A stretch of 64,000 bases of DNA, from the NCBI GenBank assembly GCA_017303805.1, contig JAFLBQ010000005.1, positions 124,001 through 188,000 on the forward strand, given 5' to 3'. Position 1 is the first letter of the stretch, and each line of letters starts with the position of its first letter. This DNA is from Cytophagales bacterium. Lineage in GTDB: Bacteria; Bacteroidota; Bacteroidia; Cytophagales; Cyclobacteriaceae. Positions 35,096-43,729 of this stretch are shown here, piece by piece. A program made the position numbers and the translations under genes. Below the pieces are notes generated by a model that saw only the letters and a list, made by a program, of their open reading frames with translations, made no database searches and was not told where the DNA came from.

Positions 35096-37273
35096 TTACC
35101 TGGGCCCGGGTGGACAATGTTTACGCAAATAGTCTGAATACAGGGTGGCCAGGTGTTCAAAAGTACCTTCGCCTTCGCTAATACTATGCGAGCGGTTGGG
35201 GTAAGCCATAAACTGAAATTGCTTGCCGTGTTTAATCAGTTCGTTAATCAACATTTCGGCATTGGAATAGTGCACGTTGTCATCGGCTGTGCCGTGGATG
35301 TAAAGCAAATTACCCTTTAAATTTTTTGCGTAGGTAAGTGGCGAGCCGTTAATAAAATCCTGCAGGTTCTCCTGCGGTAAACCCATGTAGCGTTCCTGGT
35401 ACAAATTATCGTAGGTGAGTTGGTTAGCAACCGCAGCTATAGCAATACCGGTTTTATAAATTTCAGGATATTGAAACAGTAAGTTGAGTGTGGCCGAGCC
35501 GCCACCACTCCAGCCCCAAACGGCAATCCGCCCGGCATCTACAAATGGCCATTTTAAAATTTCTTTTGCTGCCTCGGCCTGATCTTGAATGTTGAGCAAT
35601 CCAACTTTACGGTAAATACTTTTTCGCCACGCACGGCCTTTGGGGGCCGGGGTACCGCGGTTGTCGATCGAAATGTAAATGTAGCCCTCTTCTGCCAGAT
35701 CGCCTGTAAACAAAAAGTTGGCGGCTACCCGGTAGCTATCGTGTACGTTGGCACCCCAGGGTTCGGTGTAAACATAAAATAGTACCGGGTATTTTTTGGA
35801 AGCATCAAACTGGTTTGGCTTCACCATCCAACCATCCATTTCAATACCCGCTTCGGTTTTTACTTTAAAAAACTCTACGGTTTTGGGTTCGGTAGCCTGC
35901 GTGCGTTTTGCCTGGATGCTTTCATTTTCAAAAACAGGTTTGTGGGCCGGCAGGGTAATCAATTCCTGCAATGGCTTGGTATTGCTGTTATTAAAACTGT
36001 GCAGTGCAAAACTGCCCGCAGGCGAAATGGTGTAGTCGTGCGTGCCTTCCTGGTTGGCAGGGCTCACACGCACAGCCTCCCCTTTACCATCCAGGCGGGT
36101 TTTATATAAATATTTTTGAGTGGCGTTGGCTGGCGAGGCAAGAAAGTAAAGGGTGTTATTCTTTTCGTCAATCAACCGGATGTCCATCACATCGTAGTTG
36201 CCATTGGTAATGCGTGTTGTACGGCTGCCATCCGTAGCAATGCGGTAGGCATGTCGCCACCCATCTTTCTCACTCATCCATAAAAACTCTTTGCCGCCAT
36301 TTATCCATTTAAAGTAGTGCCGGAAGTCCAACGCATACACGTTCTCCCACGGGGTATATAAATCGATCCAGGCTTCGTCCTTATCGGTGTAGATGAGTTT
36401 GGCGGCACCGGTTTTAGGATTACAGGCATAAACGTTACTCTCATTTTGCTTGCGATTTAATTGCTGCACCAGCAGTTCGCCTGCGGGGGTCCACTCCATG
36501 CGTGGCAAATAGTGCTGTTGTGCATCGCCCGGCAGGGCAAGCCAGGTTAGCTGTGCGGTGGCTACATCAGCCACAGCAATACGTGCAGGCGAGGGCGATT
36601 GACCTGCGGTGGGATATTCAACCGGAAGGATGCGCGAATAAACAGAATCGGTGTTATTGATCATGTAGAAGTCGCGAATCTGGCGTGCATCTATTTGCCA
36701 GAACGAAAGTTGCTTGCTATCCGGGCTCCATTGAAATCCATCGCGGCAGGCAAACTCTTCTTCATAAGCCCAATCGAATGTACCGTTGATAAGTTTACGG
36801 TTGCCATTGGTGGTAATGGCCTTTACCTGTTGGGTAGCCAACTCTTCCACATACACATTTTGTTCGCTTACATAGGCAACCTTGGTGGCATCGGGCGAAA
36901 ACTTAGCAAACATGAGCGAGCTTGCTGGCCGCCCTTTTCCAAGCTGCTGCAACCCCCGGGTTTTCAAGTCTAACACATAATAATCGCCCCGGGTATCCAG
37001 CCGCCATACTTTTTGAGTATTGGTAAAAAGCAAAAGTTTAGATTGGTCGGCCGACAACGCAAAATTACGAATGCGCAAACTTTGCGCGGCCCCGGCCGGG
37101 GTAAGATCGGCTTTGGTTACCCAGGTGGATTTGGTATTGCCGGGAAGAACATACCGGTTTATTTCACCGGCTTCTACCCTGTAGTAGGCATTGTCTTCGG
37201 GGGCCCAACGTAACGCCTGGCTGTTGGCCTGCACGGCAAGCAGGCAGCATACTAGAAATAGAAATTGCTTCAT
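35096..37273 (-). CDS. Prolyl oligopeptidase-family S9 peptidase (DPP-IV-like)
   Basis: A 725-residue exported peptidase that removes dipeptides, often X-Pro, from peptides. Start at MKQFLFLVCCLLAVQANSQ, a clear signal peptide. An N-terminal beta-propeller (about 30-470, with EEFACRDGFQWSPDSK carrying the Glu pair for the substrate N-terminus) leads into the alpha/beta hydrolase. Catalytic Ser589 (GWSGGGS), Asp664 (GTADDNVHY) and His696 (NRSHSI) are all in place. It would act in the periplasm. Confidence 0.94.
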   Translation of the reverse strand: MKQFLFLVCCLLAVQANSQALRWAPEDNAYYRVEAGEINRYVLPGNTKSTWVTKADLTPAGAAQSLRIRNFALSADQSKLLLFTNTQKVWRLDTRGDYYVLDLKTRGLQQLGKGRPASSLMFAKFSPDATKVAYVSEQNVYVEELATQQVKAITTNGNRKLINGTFDWAYEEEFACRDGFQWSPDSKQLSFWQIDARQIRDFYMINNTDSVYSRILPVEYPTAGQSPSPARIAVADVATAQLTWLALPGDAQQHYLPRMEWTPAGELLVQQLNRKQNESNVYACNPKTGAAKLIYTDKDEAWIDLYTPWENVYALDFRHYFKWINGGKEFLWMSEKDGWRHAYRIATDGSRTTRITNGNYDVMDIRLIDEKNNTLYFLASPANATQKYLYKTRLDGKGEAVRVSPANQEGTHDYTISPAGSFALHSFNNSNTKPLQELITLPAHKPVFENESIQAKRTQATEPKTVEFFKVKTEAGIEMDGWMVKPNQFDASKKYPVLFYVYTEPWGANVHDSYRVAANFLFTGDLAEEGYIYISIDNRGTPAPKGRAWRKSIYRKVGLLNIQDQAEAAKEILKWPFVDAGRIAVWGWSGGGSATLNLLFQYPEIYKTGIAIAAVANQLTYDNLYQERYMGLPQENLQDFINGSPLTYAKNLKGNLLYIHGTADDNVHYSNAEMLINELIKHGKQFQFMAYPNRSHSISEGEGTFEHLATLYSDYLRKHCPPGPR

Positions 37274-37380
37274 AAGCTTGTTTAAAAATGAGTGTTGCGA
37301 ACGCAGGCAAGTTATTGAACCTATAGGGTAAAAAACAACCCACCTGTGGTATTTTGCAACTATAACAACAATGGATTTCA

Positions 37381-37411
37381 TTGCGCGTACTTATTTAATT
37401 TGTATCTTTTG
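37381..37411 (+). promoter_or_regulatory. Promoter of the 486-residue protein gene
   Basis: TTG (37381-37383), 19 bases, then TATCTTTTG (37403-37411), one T longer than the -7 consensus. It lies 30 bases before the ATG. Confidence 0.6.
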
Positions 37412-37441
37412 CCGCTTATTATAGCCTAAGCCAAACAGAAG

Positions 37442-38902
37442 ATGGCCAAACTCAAAAACATTGTAAAGCAATTATCGGAAGCCGATTACAAATCCATTTA
37501 CGATTCGTTGATTGAGAGTAATGCGGAGAAGTCGGCTCACTTGCTGAAGGCGCTGCGCGAGCGCCAGTTGGCTGATAGCAAAATAATGGTTGAGTTGGAG
37601 GTGAATGCCAATGCGTACTATACGCTCCGCTCGCGGTTAAATATCCGAATCGAGGAGCACCTCATTCAACAAATGGAAAGCCCCCGCACAGATATTTTAC
37701 GCAAGGTGGCCAACCTGAACGAGGTGCTGTTTACGAAAAAGCGAACCATCACCATCACCACATTAAAAAAACTGGAAAAAGAGTTGCTGGACTATGACCT
37801 GGCAAATGAGTTAACGATTATTTACAAGTCATTAAAAAAGTTGCACATCAACTCGCCAGAGCATTTTCAATATTCGCAATTGTACAACCGGCATATTGCG
37901 TATATGCTGGCTGTGGATAAAGCCGAAGATCTGCTGGCCGAGTACTTTCGGAAGTACGGCATCTATTTTCTTTCAAACGATGAAACGGAAAAGTTGGGGC
38001 TCACGCTGTTGATGAAAGAAATTCAGAACGTAGCGCGCATCTACGAATCGCACCGGCTGTATGTGTACCAGAGTTGCATGCTGGTGTTTCACAGACTTTT
38101 TGTAGAACCGGACGACAACCTGCATTTAGATGGTGAATCGATTGAAGACATTTTTAAGCATGTCCAAAGAATTTTTGATACCTATAATCTCGATCCGCTC
38201 TATTATCACCTCAACCTGGTTTTTGAATTTTTAAAGCTGGAGTACTACAATCATTACGGGGTAATCCATCAGGTAGAAAAAAGTTTTGAAGAGGTAAACG
38301 ATGCGGCAACCAACCTGTTGATCAACTACCCATTCTACACGTTTGGTACACGCTTTTTAATTACCAAGTTAGAGCGGCATTTGCGGCTGGCTACCGAAAA
38401 GGAAATGCACGCTGAAAATGAAGGTCTCTTTGAAGACATTGAACCCGACCCGCTGGATGTAACCCGCCATACAATTCATGTAATTTACCGGGCGCTGGGC
38501 AGCTATTATTCCGGGCGTTACGAAGAAGCAGCCAAACTGATAAACGGACTGCTGAACGATGTTAGCCTGAAGCGCTTTCCGTTTGTGCAAATGGAAGTAA
38601 AAGCGGTGCTGGCGTTGCAATACTGTATGTTGAAAGACTTTGAGTTGTTCAACCAACTTACTAATAGTATTCAGCGTCAAATCCGCTTATTTGGAAAAGA
38701 TGAATGCGAAAACGTGTTGTACTTTTTAAAAATGCTCAAAATCGCCACCAGCGAAGCCAAGCGCGAAAAGGCAAGAAAGATTAATCAGTTAATTCCGAAA
38801 TACAAAGCAGCCAAGGTTACTTATTTCTCGCCTACATCTTTTATCCGCATGGATAAAGAGTTTGTCGATAACCTCACGGCTATTGATTCTCCGGAAGCAT
38901 AA
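37442..38902 (+). CDS. Unrecognised helical protein, 486 residues
   Basis: I do not recognise this protein. It has no signal peptide or membrane segment. It begins MAKLKNIVKQLSEADYKSIY and is almost wholly predicted helical, with many Leu/Tyr/Lys heptads and repeated patterns such as YHLNLVFEFLKLEYYNHYG, YRALGSYYSGRYEEAAKLI and FVQMEVKAVLALQYCML that look like TPR-type helix pairs. It is probably cytoplasmic and may bind other proteins. It has its own promoter and is convergent with the next gene (2 bases apart), so it is not part of an operon. Confidence 0.8.
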   Translation: MAKLKNIVKQLSEADYKSIYDSLIESNAEKSAHLLKALRERQLADSKIMVELEVNANAYYTLRSRLNIRIEEHLIQQMESPRTDILRKVANLNEVLFTKKRTITITTLKKLEKELLDYDLANELTIIYKSLKKLHINSPEHFQYSQLYNRHIAYMLAVDKAEDLLAEYFRKYGIYFLSNDETEKLGLTLLMKEIQNVARIYESHRLYVYQSCMLVFHRLFVEPDDNLHLDGESIEDIFKHVQRIFDTYNLDPLYYHLNLVFEFLKLEYYNHYGVIHQVEKSFEEVNDAATNLLINYPFYTFGTRFLITKLERHLRLATEKEMHAENEGLFEDIEPDPLDVTRHTIHVIYRALGSYYSGRYEEAAKLINGLLNDVSLKRFPFVQMEVKAVLALQYCMLKDFELFNQLTNSIQRQIRLFGKDECENVLYFLKMLKIATSEAKREKARKINQLIPKYKAAKVTYFSPTSFIRMDKEFVDNLTAIDSPEA

Positions 38903-38904
38903 CG

Positions 38905-40401
38905 TTATTTACTTCGCGTAAATTCCATTCCTTCTATTTCAATACCGGTAGCTTTGCCTTCAGAAATTACAACAAAGTGAGCCGAGGTTTTTCCCCACCA
39001 GCGTTTATCAAACCAACCTCTGAACGTATTGTAATGCCAATGCGCCAACCGGGCTTTCACAACCTGATTAATGGAAACTTCAAGTTCATCCTTATTTACT
39101 GTTACAAGTGCCTCGCCATAGAGCGGACTGGAGTACGTACCCGCATAGTCTTGCAACGGCAAAGTAGGCTGCGTGCCGGCTACACGTTGAGCCTCGTAGA
39201 GATTTGTTAACTGGTCACTTTGCTGATTAAGATTTTTATAAAGTGTGTAAAATTCTGTACTCCAGTCACGGGTGCCACCCAGGGCAAAGGCATCAAATGC
39301 TCTGAACATTAGCGCGTGGCGTACTTCGGCATGATCTAAATTTCCAAAGATGTAAATACCCAACTTGTTTTCGGGCAACTGGCCGTGGATGGCAATTTCT
39401 CCGGCCAGGCTTCCGGTATGGAAATTTATTTTTTTGCCTTTGTAATCTTGCTGAAACCAACCCAACCCATAGGTTGTCCAGTTTGGTTGAGTAAGTTGCA
39501 TGGTAGGATAAAATTGAGAGGCGGGAACAAGTACCTGTGGTTTAAAAAGTTCGGCCCAACTGGCAGGTTTCAACAACCGCCCACCTGAAAATTTGCTGCT
39601 GTCCAACATGCACACCGCCCATTTGCTCATGTCATTTACACAACTCCATACACTGCCTGCTGGTCCAATGGCATCGGCATTGGTACGGCTTATTACTGAA
39701 ATTTTTCCTTCCACCAGGTGATGCGGGCTTGATTGATTGCGATCGGTTACCATGCCCAGGTGGGCAGCGGTGCGGGTCATACCCAAGGGTTCAAAAACTC
39801 TTTTTTGAATGAATACTTCCCACGGGGTACCGCTTACGCGTTCAATTACTTTTCCGGCAAACAGGTAAAAAATGTTTTGGTATATAAAGCTTGAGCGCAG
39901 CGAGTAGGTGGGTTCAACTAACTTCATCCGGTTCACTACTTCTTCCGAGGGGATGTCCATTACGCCCCATAGAAAATCGGTATTGCCTACGCCCGAGTTG
40001 TGGGTAAACAGATCGCGTATTTTTAATTCGCGCGTTACGTATGGATCAAACAACTGGAAGTCGGGCAGGTGCTGTAGTACAGGGTCGTTCCAATTCACTT
40101 TGCCTTCATCTACCAACAAGGCCATGCAAACGGCCGTCATAGCTTTGGTGGTGGAGGCGCACGCAAACAACGTGTTGGCATCTACTGGCTCTGGCTTGCC
40201 AAGTTCGCGCACGCCATATCCTTTTTGCAGCAACACCTTACCGTTTTTTACCACCACCACCGCCAGGCCGGGTACGTCATACTGCTTCCGCGATTTTTCA
40301 ATGTACGCATCAAAGTCTTTAACCAGTTTGGCTTCCGGACTTTGCACTTGGGCAAAAGTTGTTGCTGCCAACAAACAGAAAATGAACGTGAGGTTTTTCA
40401 T
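38905..40401 (-). CDS. Serine hydrolase (beta-lactamase/penicillin-binding fold) with C-terminal extra domain
   Basis: A 498-residue exported enzyme (signal LTFIFCLLAATTFAQ). The catalytic Ser83-x-x-Lys86 is in ACASTTKAM, with a Tyr-x-Asn-type YQN and a C-terminal HTGS. After about residue 380 comes a DUF3471-like beta domain (DYAGTYSSPLYGEALV). This is the group of esterases and D-amino peptidases, not a classical resistance enzyme. Its leader closely resembles that of the serine hydrolase gene at 47349-48728. It is 2 bases from the convergent gene downstream. Confidence 0.88.
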   Translation of the reverse strand: MKNLTFIFCLLAATTFAQVQSPEAKLVKDFDAYIEKSRKQYDVPGLAVVVVKNGKVLLQKGYGVRELGKPEPVDANTLFACASTTKAMTAVCMALLVDEGKVNWNDPVLQHLPDFQLFDPYVTRELKIRDLFTHNSGVGNTDFLWGVMDIPSEEVVNRMKLVEPTYSLRSSFIYQNIFYLFAGKVIERVSGTPWEVFIQKRVFEPLGMTRTAAHLGMVTDRNQSSPHHLVEGKISVISRTNADAIGPAGSVWSCVNDMSKWAVCMLDSSKFSGGRLLKPASWAELFKPQVLVPASQFYPTMQLTQPNWTTYGLGWFQQDYKGKKINFHTGSLAGEIAIHGQLPENKLGIYIFGNLDHAEVRHALMFRAFDAFALGGTRDWSTEFYTLYKNLNQQSDQLTNLYEAQRVAGTQPTLPLQDYAGTYSSPLYGEALVTVNKDELEVSINQVVKARLAHWHYNTFRGWFDKRWWGKTSAHFVVISEGKATGIEIEGMEFTRSK

Positions 40402-40446
40402 GTGGTTATAATTTTTTGTTGAAGGTTACATGGAATGGCCAGAACA
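40402..40446 (-). repeat. Leader shared with the serine hydrolase gene at 47349
   Basis: Directly before the ATG, about 45 bases match the leader at 48729-48774 with few differences, including TGGCCATTCCATGT and AAAATTATAA. The encoded proteins do not resemble each other over their N-termini, so the likeness is of non-coding DNA. Confidence 0.7.
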
Positions 40447-40494
40447 ATCCGTACTTTTTTGGGTGTAAAAGCTACAAGCTATGTCATAGGATAC

Positions 40495-41580
40495 TTACTC
40501 TAACCAATTGTATTTTTTTAATAGCGCGAGTACCGCATTTCGTTTTTCTTCTTGCGGGGTAGGGATGTTACACAGCATCAGGTACACAATTCCTTTTTCA
40601 GGGATGCTTACAAAATCTCCGTAAAAGCCGCCCTGCGTGCCGGTATGGTAAATCATTTTATGGCCGGCTTCAGTTTGCCCGATAAACCAACTGGCACCGA
40701 TAAAAGGTGGAGTGGGCTCTTGCCAATTCGCAAGCTGCCACACCGTGCGCGAGTTATCGATTACCTGCCGGTTAAGAATGGTGTAAGTGCGCAATGCCTT
40801 TTCATACAAGGCAAGTTCTTCTACCGAACTCCAAACGCCACCGTTGCCCGCAGCTGCAAAGGTGGGTTCTTCACCATAATCTTTTTCGATGTAACCACCT
40901 GCTGTGGCCAGGTAGGCATGCGCTACACCCGTAGTGGGGTAGGGGCCATCGGTAATCGTACTGGTTTTCATATTGGCTGGAATAAATATGCGTTTGCGCA
41001 CTTCTTCTTGCCATTTGTTGCCGGTAACTTTCTCAATAATTAATGCAAGCCCGTTAAAGGCGGGGTTCGAGTATTCAAAGCGCGTACCCGGCTCGAAGTG
41101 CAGCGAGTCGTTTAACTTTATGGGATTAAAGTTTTCTTCATCCTTCGCTGAAAGGAGGAACACGCTATCTAAAAATTGCGTTCGGTTATCAGGTAACCCC
41201 GATGTGTGCGTAAGCAAATGGTAGAGGCGTACCTGGTGTGCAATCTCGGGATTTTTAAAATCGGGGAAGTAGTGCGACAGACTATCGGTAAGCGAAAGCT
41301 TGCCCTCGTGTGCCAACTCTAAAATAACATAGGCTACAAAAGTTTTAGAAATGGAGCCCGTATTGAAAAGTGTTTGTGGGGTTATCTTTTGCTTTGTTTG
41401 TAAATCGGCCAGGCCATACGAATTACTGAATGCGATGGAATCGTTTTTTAAAATGAGCACGGCACCACCTGGACGGTTGCCGTCCAGGTAAGAAAATACT
41501 GCATCTACTTCGGTAGTAAATGCAGGCGGGCTGGCACACCCCCACACCGCGGCCCACACTACAATGAGAAACTTTTTCAT
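40495..41580 (-). CDS. Serine hydrolase lipoprotein (beta-lactamase fold)
   Basis: A 361-residue lipoprotein (FLIVVWAAVWGC, Cys15). Catalytic Ser76-x-x-Lys79 in GSISKTF, Tyr-Ser-Asn in RFEYSNPAFNG and HTGTQGG near the C-terminus. A YHLLTHTSGLPDN block is typical of the family. Role likely in envelope peptide or ester hydrolysis. The stop overlaps nothing; the gene's start overlaps the stop of the small membrane protein upstream by four bases, so it belongs to the run 42812-40495. Confidence 0.87.
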   Translation of the reverse strand: MKKFLIVVWAAVWGCASPPAFTTEVDAVFSYLDGNRPGGAVLILKNDSIAFSNSYGLADLQTKQKITPQTLFNTGSISKTFVAYVILELAHEGKLSLTDSLSHYFPDFKNPEIAHQVRLYHLLTHTSGLPDNRTQFLDSVFLLSAKDEENFNPIKLNDSLHFEPGTRFEYSNPAFNGLALIIEKVTGNKWQEEVRKRIFIPANMKTSTITDGPYPTTGVAHAYLATAGGYIEKDYGEEPTFAAAGNGGVWSSVEELALYEKALRTYTILNRQVIDNSRTVWQLANWQEPTPPFIGASWFIGQTEAGHKMIYHTGTQGGFYGDFVSIPEKGIVYLMLCNIPTPQEEKRNAVLALLKKYNWLE

Positions 41581-41828
41581 GATGCACTTGGTTTGTCAAT
41601 CATTTTGAAAAGTGCAACAATTGCAATGATAGCCCACACGGTATTGATAAACGTAAACGGATAAGCTTCTTTTACCACACTATTAATAATGAGCAGAACG
41701 GCACCGGTTAAGTTAAGCAGTTGAAAACTCAGGGAGTTCGATTTTATTTTTTGCAAACTATTGAGTGCATAAGCCGCAATAACAGCCACCGAACCGATCC
41801 ACCCCATTGCCGCTATCCAGAACTCCAT
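41577..41828 (-). CDS. Small membrane protein, CBU_0592-like
   Basis: An 83-residue protein with three hydrophobic segments (about 6-22, 34-50 and 58-77). The pattern WIGSVAVIAAYALNSLQKI with LLNLTGAVLLIINS and a third helix ending in FKM resembles the CBU_0592 small membrane family, whose function is unknown. Overlap with the serine hydrolase gene downstream (ATGA) and abutting the SMP-30 gene upstream show co-transcription. Confidence 0.75.
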   Translation of the reverse strand: MEFWIAAMGWIGSVAVIAAYALNSLQKIKSNSLSFQLLNLTGAVLLIINSVVKEAYPFTFINTVWAIIAIVALFKMIDKPSAS

Positions 41829-42812
41829 TTACTTTCTCAACTTCACGCGTAACAAATACATATCGGCAGTTATGTACAAGGTTTTTTCATCGGGCGAAAG
41901 CGCGCAATTGGCGGCTAATTCGGTTAGCCTGATTTTACCCAGCACGTTGCCGGTTGAATCAAAGATCCAAACCCCACCGGGGCCGGTTGCAAAAATATTT
42001 CCGTTGCGATCCATTTTTAATCCATCGGGTAAGCCTTTGTCGGTGGCCAGGTTTGCGGTAGCGTTATAAAAAATGCGACCAGCTTGTACGCCATTTTCAG
42101 TAAGCGCATACTCATACCAAATGGCTTTGGCAGGGTCGGAGTTGGCAATAATAATTTTTTGCTGATCAGGCATTACAATAATTCCGTTGGGTTTTGTAAG
42201 GCTATCAACCAGTAACATTACTTCTCCGGTAGTACTTACCTTATAAACTCCGTTGTGGAGTTGTTCTTTTTCAGGGTCGGCATCATGCCCGGCAAGCCCG
42301 TAGGGTGGGTCGGTAAAAAATAATTCGCCCTGGTTGTTGAAGGCCGCATCGTTGGGGCTACTAAATCTTTTGGTGTTAAAGGTTGCAGCAAGCACTTTGA
42401 ATTCTGGTTTAGGATTGCTGAGGGCAGCATTCATAACAGCCACTCTGCGATCGCCATGCTGGCACAGCACGAGCGAATCGTTATGCAACACCAACCCGTT
42501 GGAGCCTGGTTCGTTGCTGGTGGTAACGGTGCCTGTAAAACCCGAAGGGGTAAGGTACACTTCTGCGCCCTTTGCTTCCGTCCACTTGTACACCGTGTTT
42601 TTAGGAACATCAGAAAACAGCAACATGTTTTCTTTTTCAATCCACACCGGGCCTTCACTCCACTCATACCCTTCGGCCAAAATTTCAACGGATGCATGGG
42701 CATCTATCAGCGCATCCAATGCAGGGCTTAAGCGTTCAATGGTGCCCACAGTGTTGGTTTCTTTGGGCGTACACGCGGCAACCAGCAACACGGCTACAAT
42801 AATTTTTTTCAT
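41829..42812 (-). CDS. SMP-30/gluconolactonase-family lipoprotein
   Basis: A 327-residue six-blade beta-propeller that hydrolyses lactones. The signal ends at Cys14 (VAVLLVAAC). Blocks GYEWSEGPVWIEKEN, FSSPNDAAFNNQGELFFTDPPYG, LTKPNGIIVMPDQQ and KGLPDGLKMDRNGNIFATGPGG carry the metal-binding Glu, Asn and Asp residues. It is the first gene of the run with the small membrane protein and serine hydrolase. It could work on sugar lactones made by periplasmic dehydrogenases such as the GMC pair at the left edge; that is inference. Confidence 0.9.
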   Translation of the reverse strand: MKKIIVAVLLVAACTPKETNTVGTIERLSPALDALIDAHASVEILAEGYEWSEGPVWIEKENMLLFSDVPKNTVYKWTEAKGAEVYLTPSGFTGTVTTSNEPGSNGLVLHNDSLVLCQHGDRRVAVMNAALSNPKPEFKVLAATFNTKRFSSPNDAAFNNQGELFFTDPPYGLAGHDADPEKEQLHNGVYKVSTTGEVMLLVDSLTKPNGIIVMPDQQKIIIANSDPAKAIWYEYALTENGVQAGRIFYNATANLATDKGLPDGLKMDRNGNIFATGPGGVWIFDSTGNVLGKIRLTELAANCALSPDEKTLYITADMYLLRVKLRK

Positions 42813-42836
42813 TTGGTAAAAAATTGAGTTTGGAAG

Positions 42837-43568
42837 TTAGGAAAAATGTTGAATTTCCTGAATCAACATAACTAAACCTATTGCCAGGATAAAGTATAAT
42901 ACGATTCGTTGAAAGATATCTTGCCTGAGTTTATCGAGAATTATTTTGCCTAAATAACTTCCGCCAAAAGCAGCAAGTATCAGCAATGGTATATACCCGA
43001 TAAATTTATTTTGGAGAAATCCGAAGTTGAGGTACATCACAGAGCGGGCCACATCTACTCCAAAGTCGATAGCGGCAGAGGTGCCCACGAAAAAGTTTTT
43101 AGGAAGTTGAAAGGCGGTTAGCGCCAACCCGCGGATAGCACCCCCGGTGCCAATAAAGCCAGCCATAAAGCCGGCCAACGAGCCGCTCCATACCAGGTTG
43201 GCTTTGGTGGGCTTTAGCGTGGCTTCTGGATTTTTTAAGAAGTAAATCGAAAAGGCAACTAAAAAAAAACCGAGCAATGTTTTGGCATAGATAAAGTCGA
43301 TGCGGGTAGTGAACCAGGCCCCTACCACCACCAGGGCAATGCTACCGGTACCTAACCACAGTACAAGTTTCCAGTTAATGGTTTTGTAAAAGAGAATAAG
43401 TTTGGCTGTGTTACTAAATACATGCAATAAGCCGGTGAGCGCCAGCACGGTTTGAAAGTCGAAGAAAAATTGCGCCAGCGGAACGAACAGCACCGAAGAG
43501 CCAAAACCGCCAATGGTTCCGATAATTTCGGATATCAGTAAAAGAATAAGAAATAAAACCAGGTTCAT
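42837..43568 (-). CDS. Sulfite exporter TauE/SafE-family membrane protein
   Basis: A 243-residue permease with about eight membrane segments. Start at MNLVLFLILLLISEIIG; an earlier frame start at 43739 overlaps the divergent peptidase gene. The family repeats are visible as GTIGGFGSSVLFVPL in the first half and GFMAGFIGTGGAIRGLAL in the second. Members carry sulfite, sulfoacetate or similar anions out of the cell. No sulfur gene is adjacent. Confidence 0.85.
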   Translation of the reverse strand: MNLVLFLILLLISEIIGTIGGFGSSVLFVPLAQFFFDFQTVLALTGLLHVFSNTAKLILFYKTINWKLVLWLGTGSIALVVVGAWFTTRIDFIYAKTLLGFFLVAFSIYFLKNPEATLKPTKANLVWSGSLAGFMAGFIGTGGAIRGLALTAFQLPKNFFVGTSAAIDFGVDVARSVMYLNFGFLQNKFIGYIPLLILAAFGGSYLGKIILDKLRQDIFQRIVLYFILAIGLVMLIQEIQHFS

Positions 43569-43729
43569 GCAGGTGGTTTGGCGCGTGTAAGGTAATTCAT
43601 TACTTTGAAACCCAAATGCGAACAATGAAATCGGCCCCAAAATGTTGCTGGCAATCCACGCATGCTGAAGCATCAAGGTTAGCTCATTTTCATACCGATA
43701 CCGCGCACTAACAAGTAAAACCGTAATAC

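Noticed and set aside
38905-41580. Beta-lactamase resistance genes
   Set aside because: The proteins have the fold and SxxK motif but belong by context and extra domains to esterase/peptidase-type serine hydrolases.
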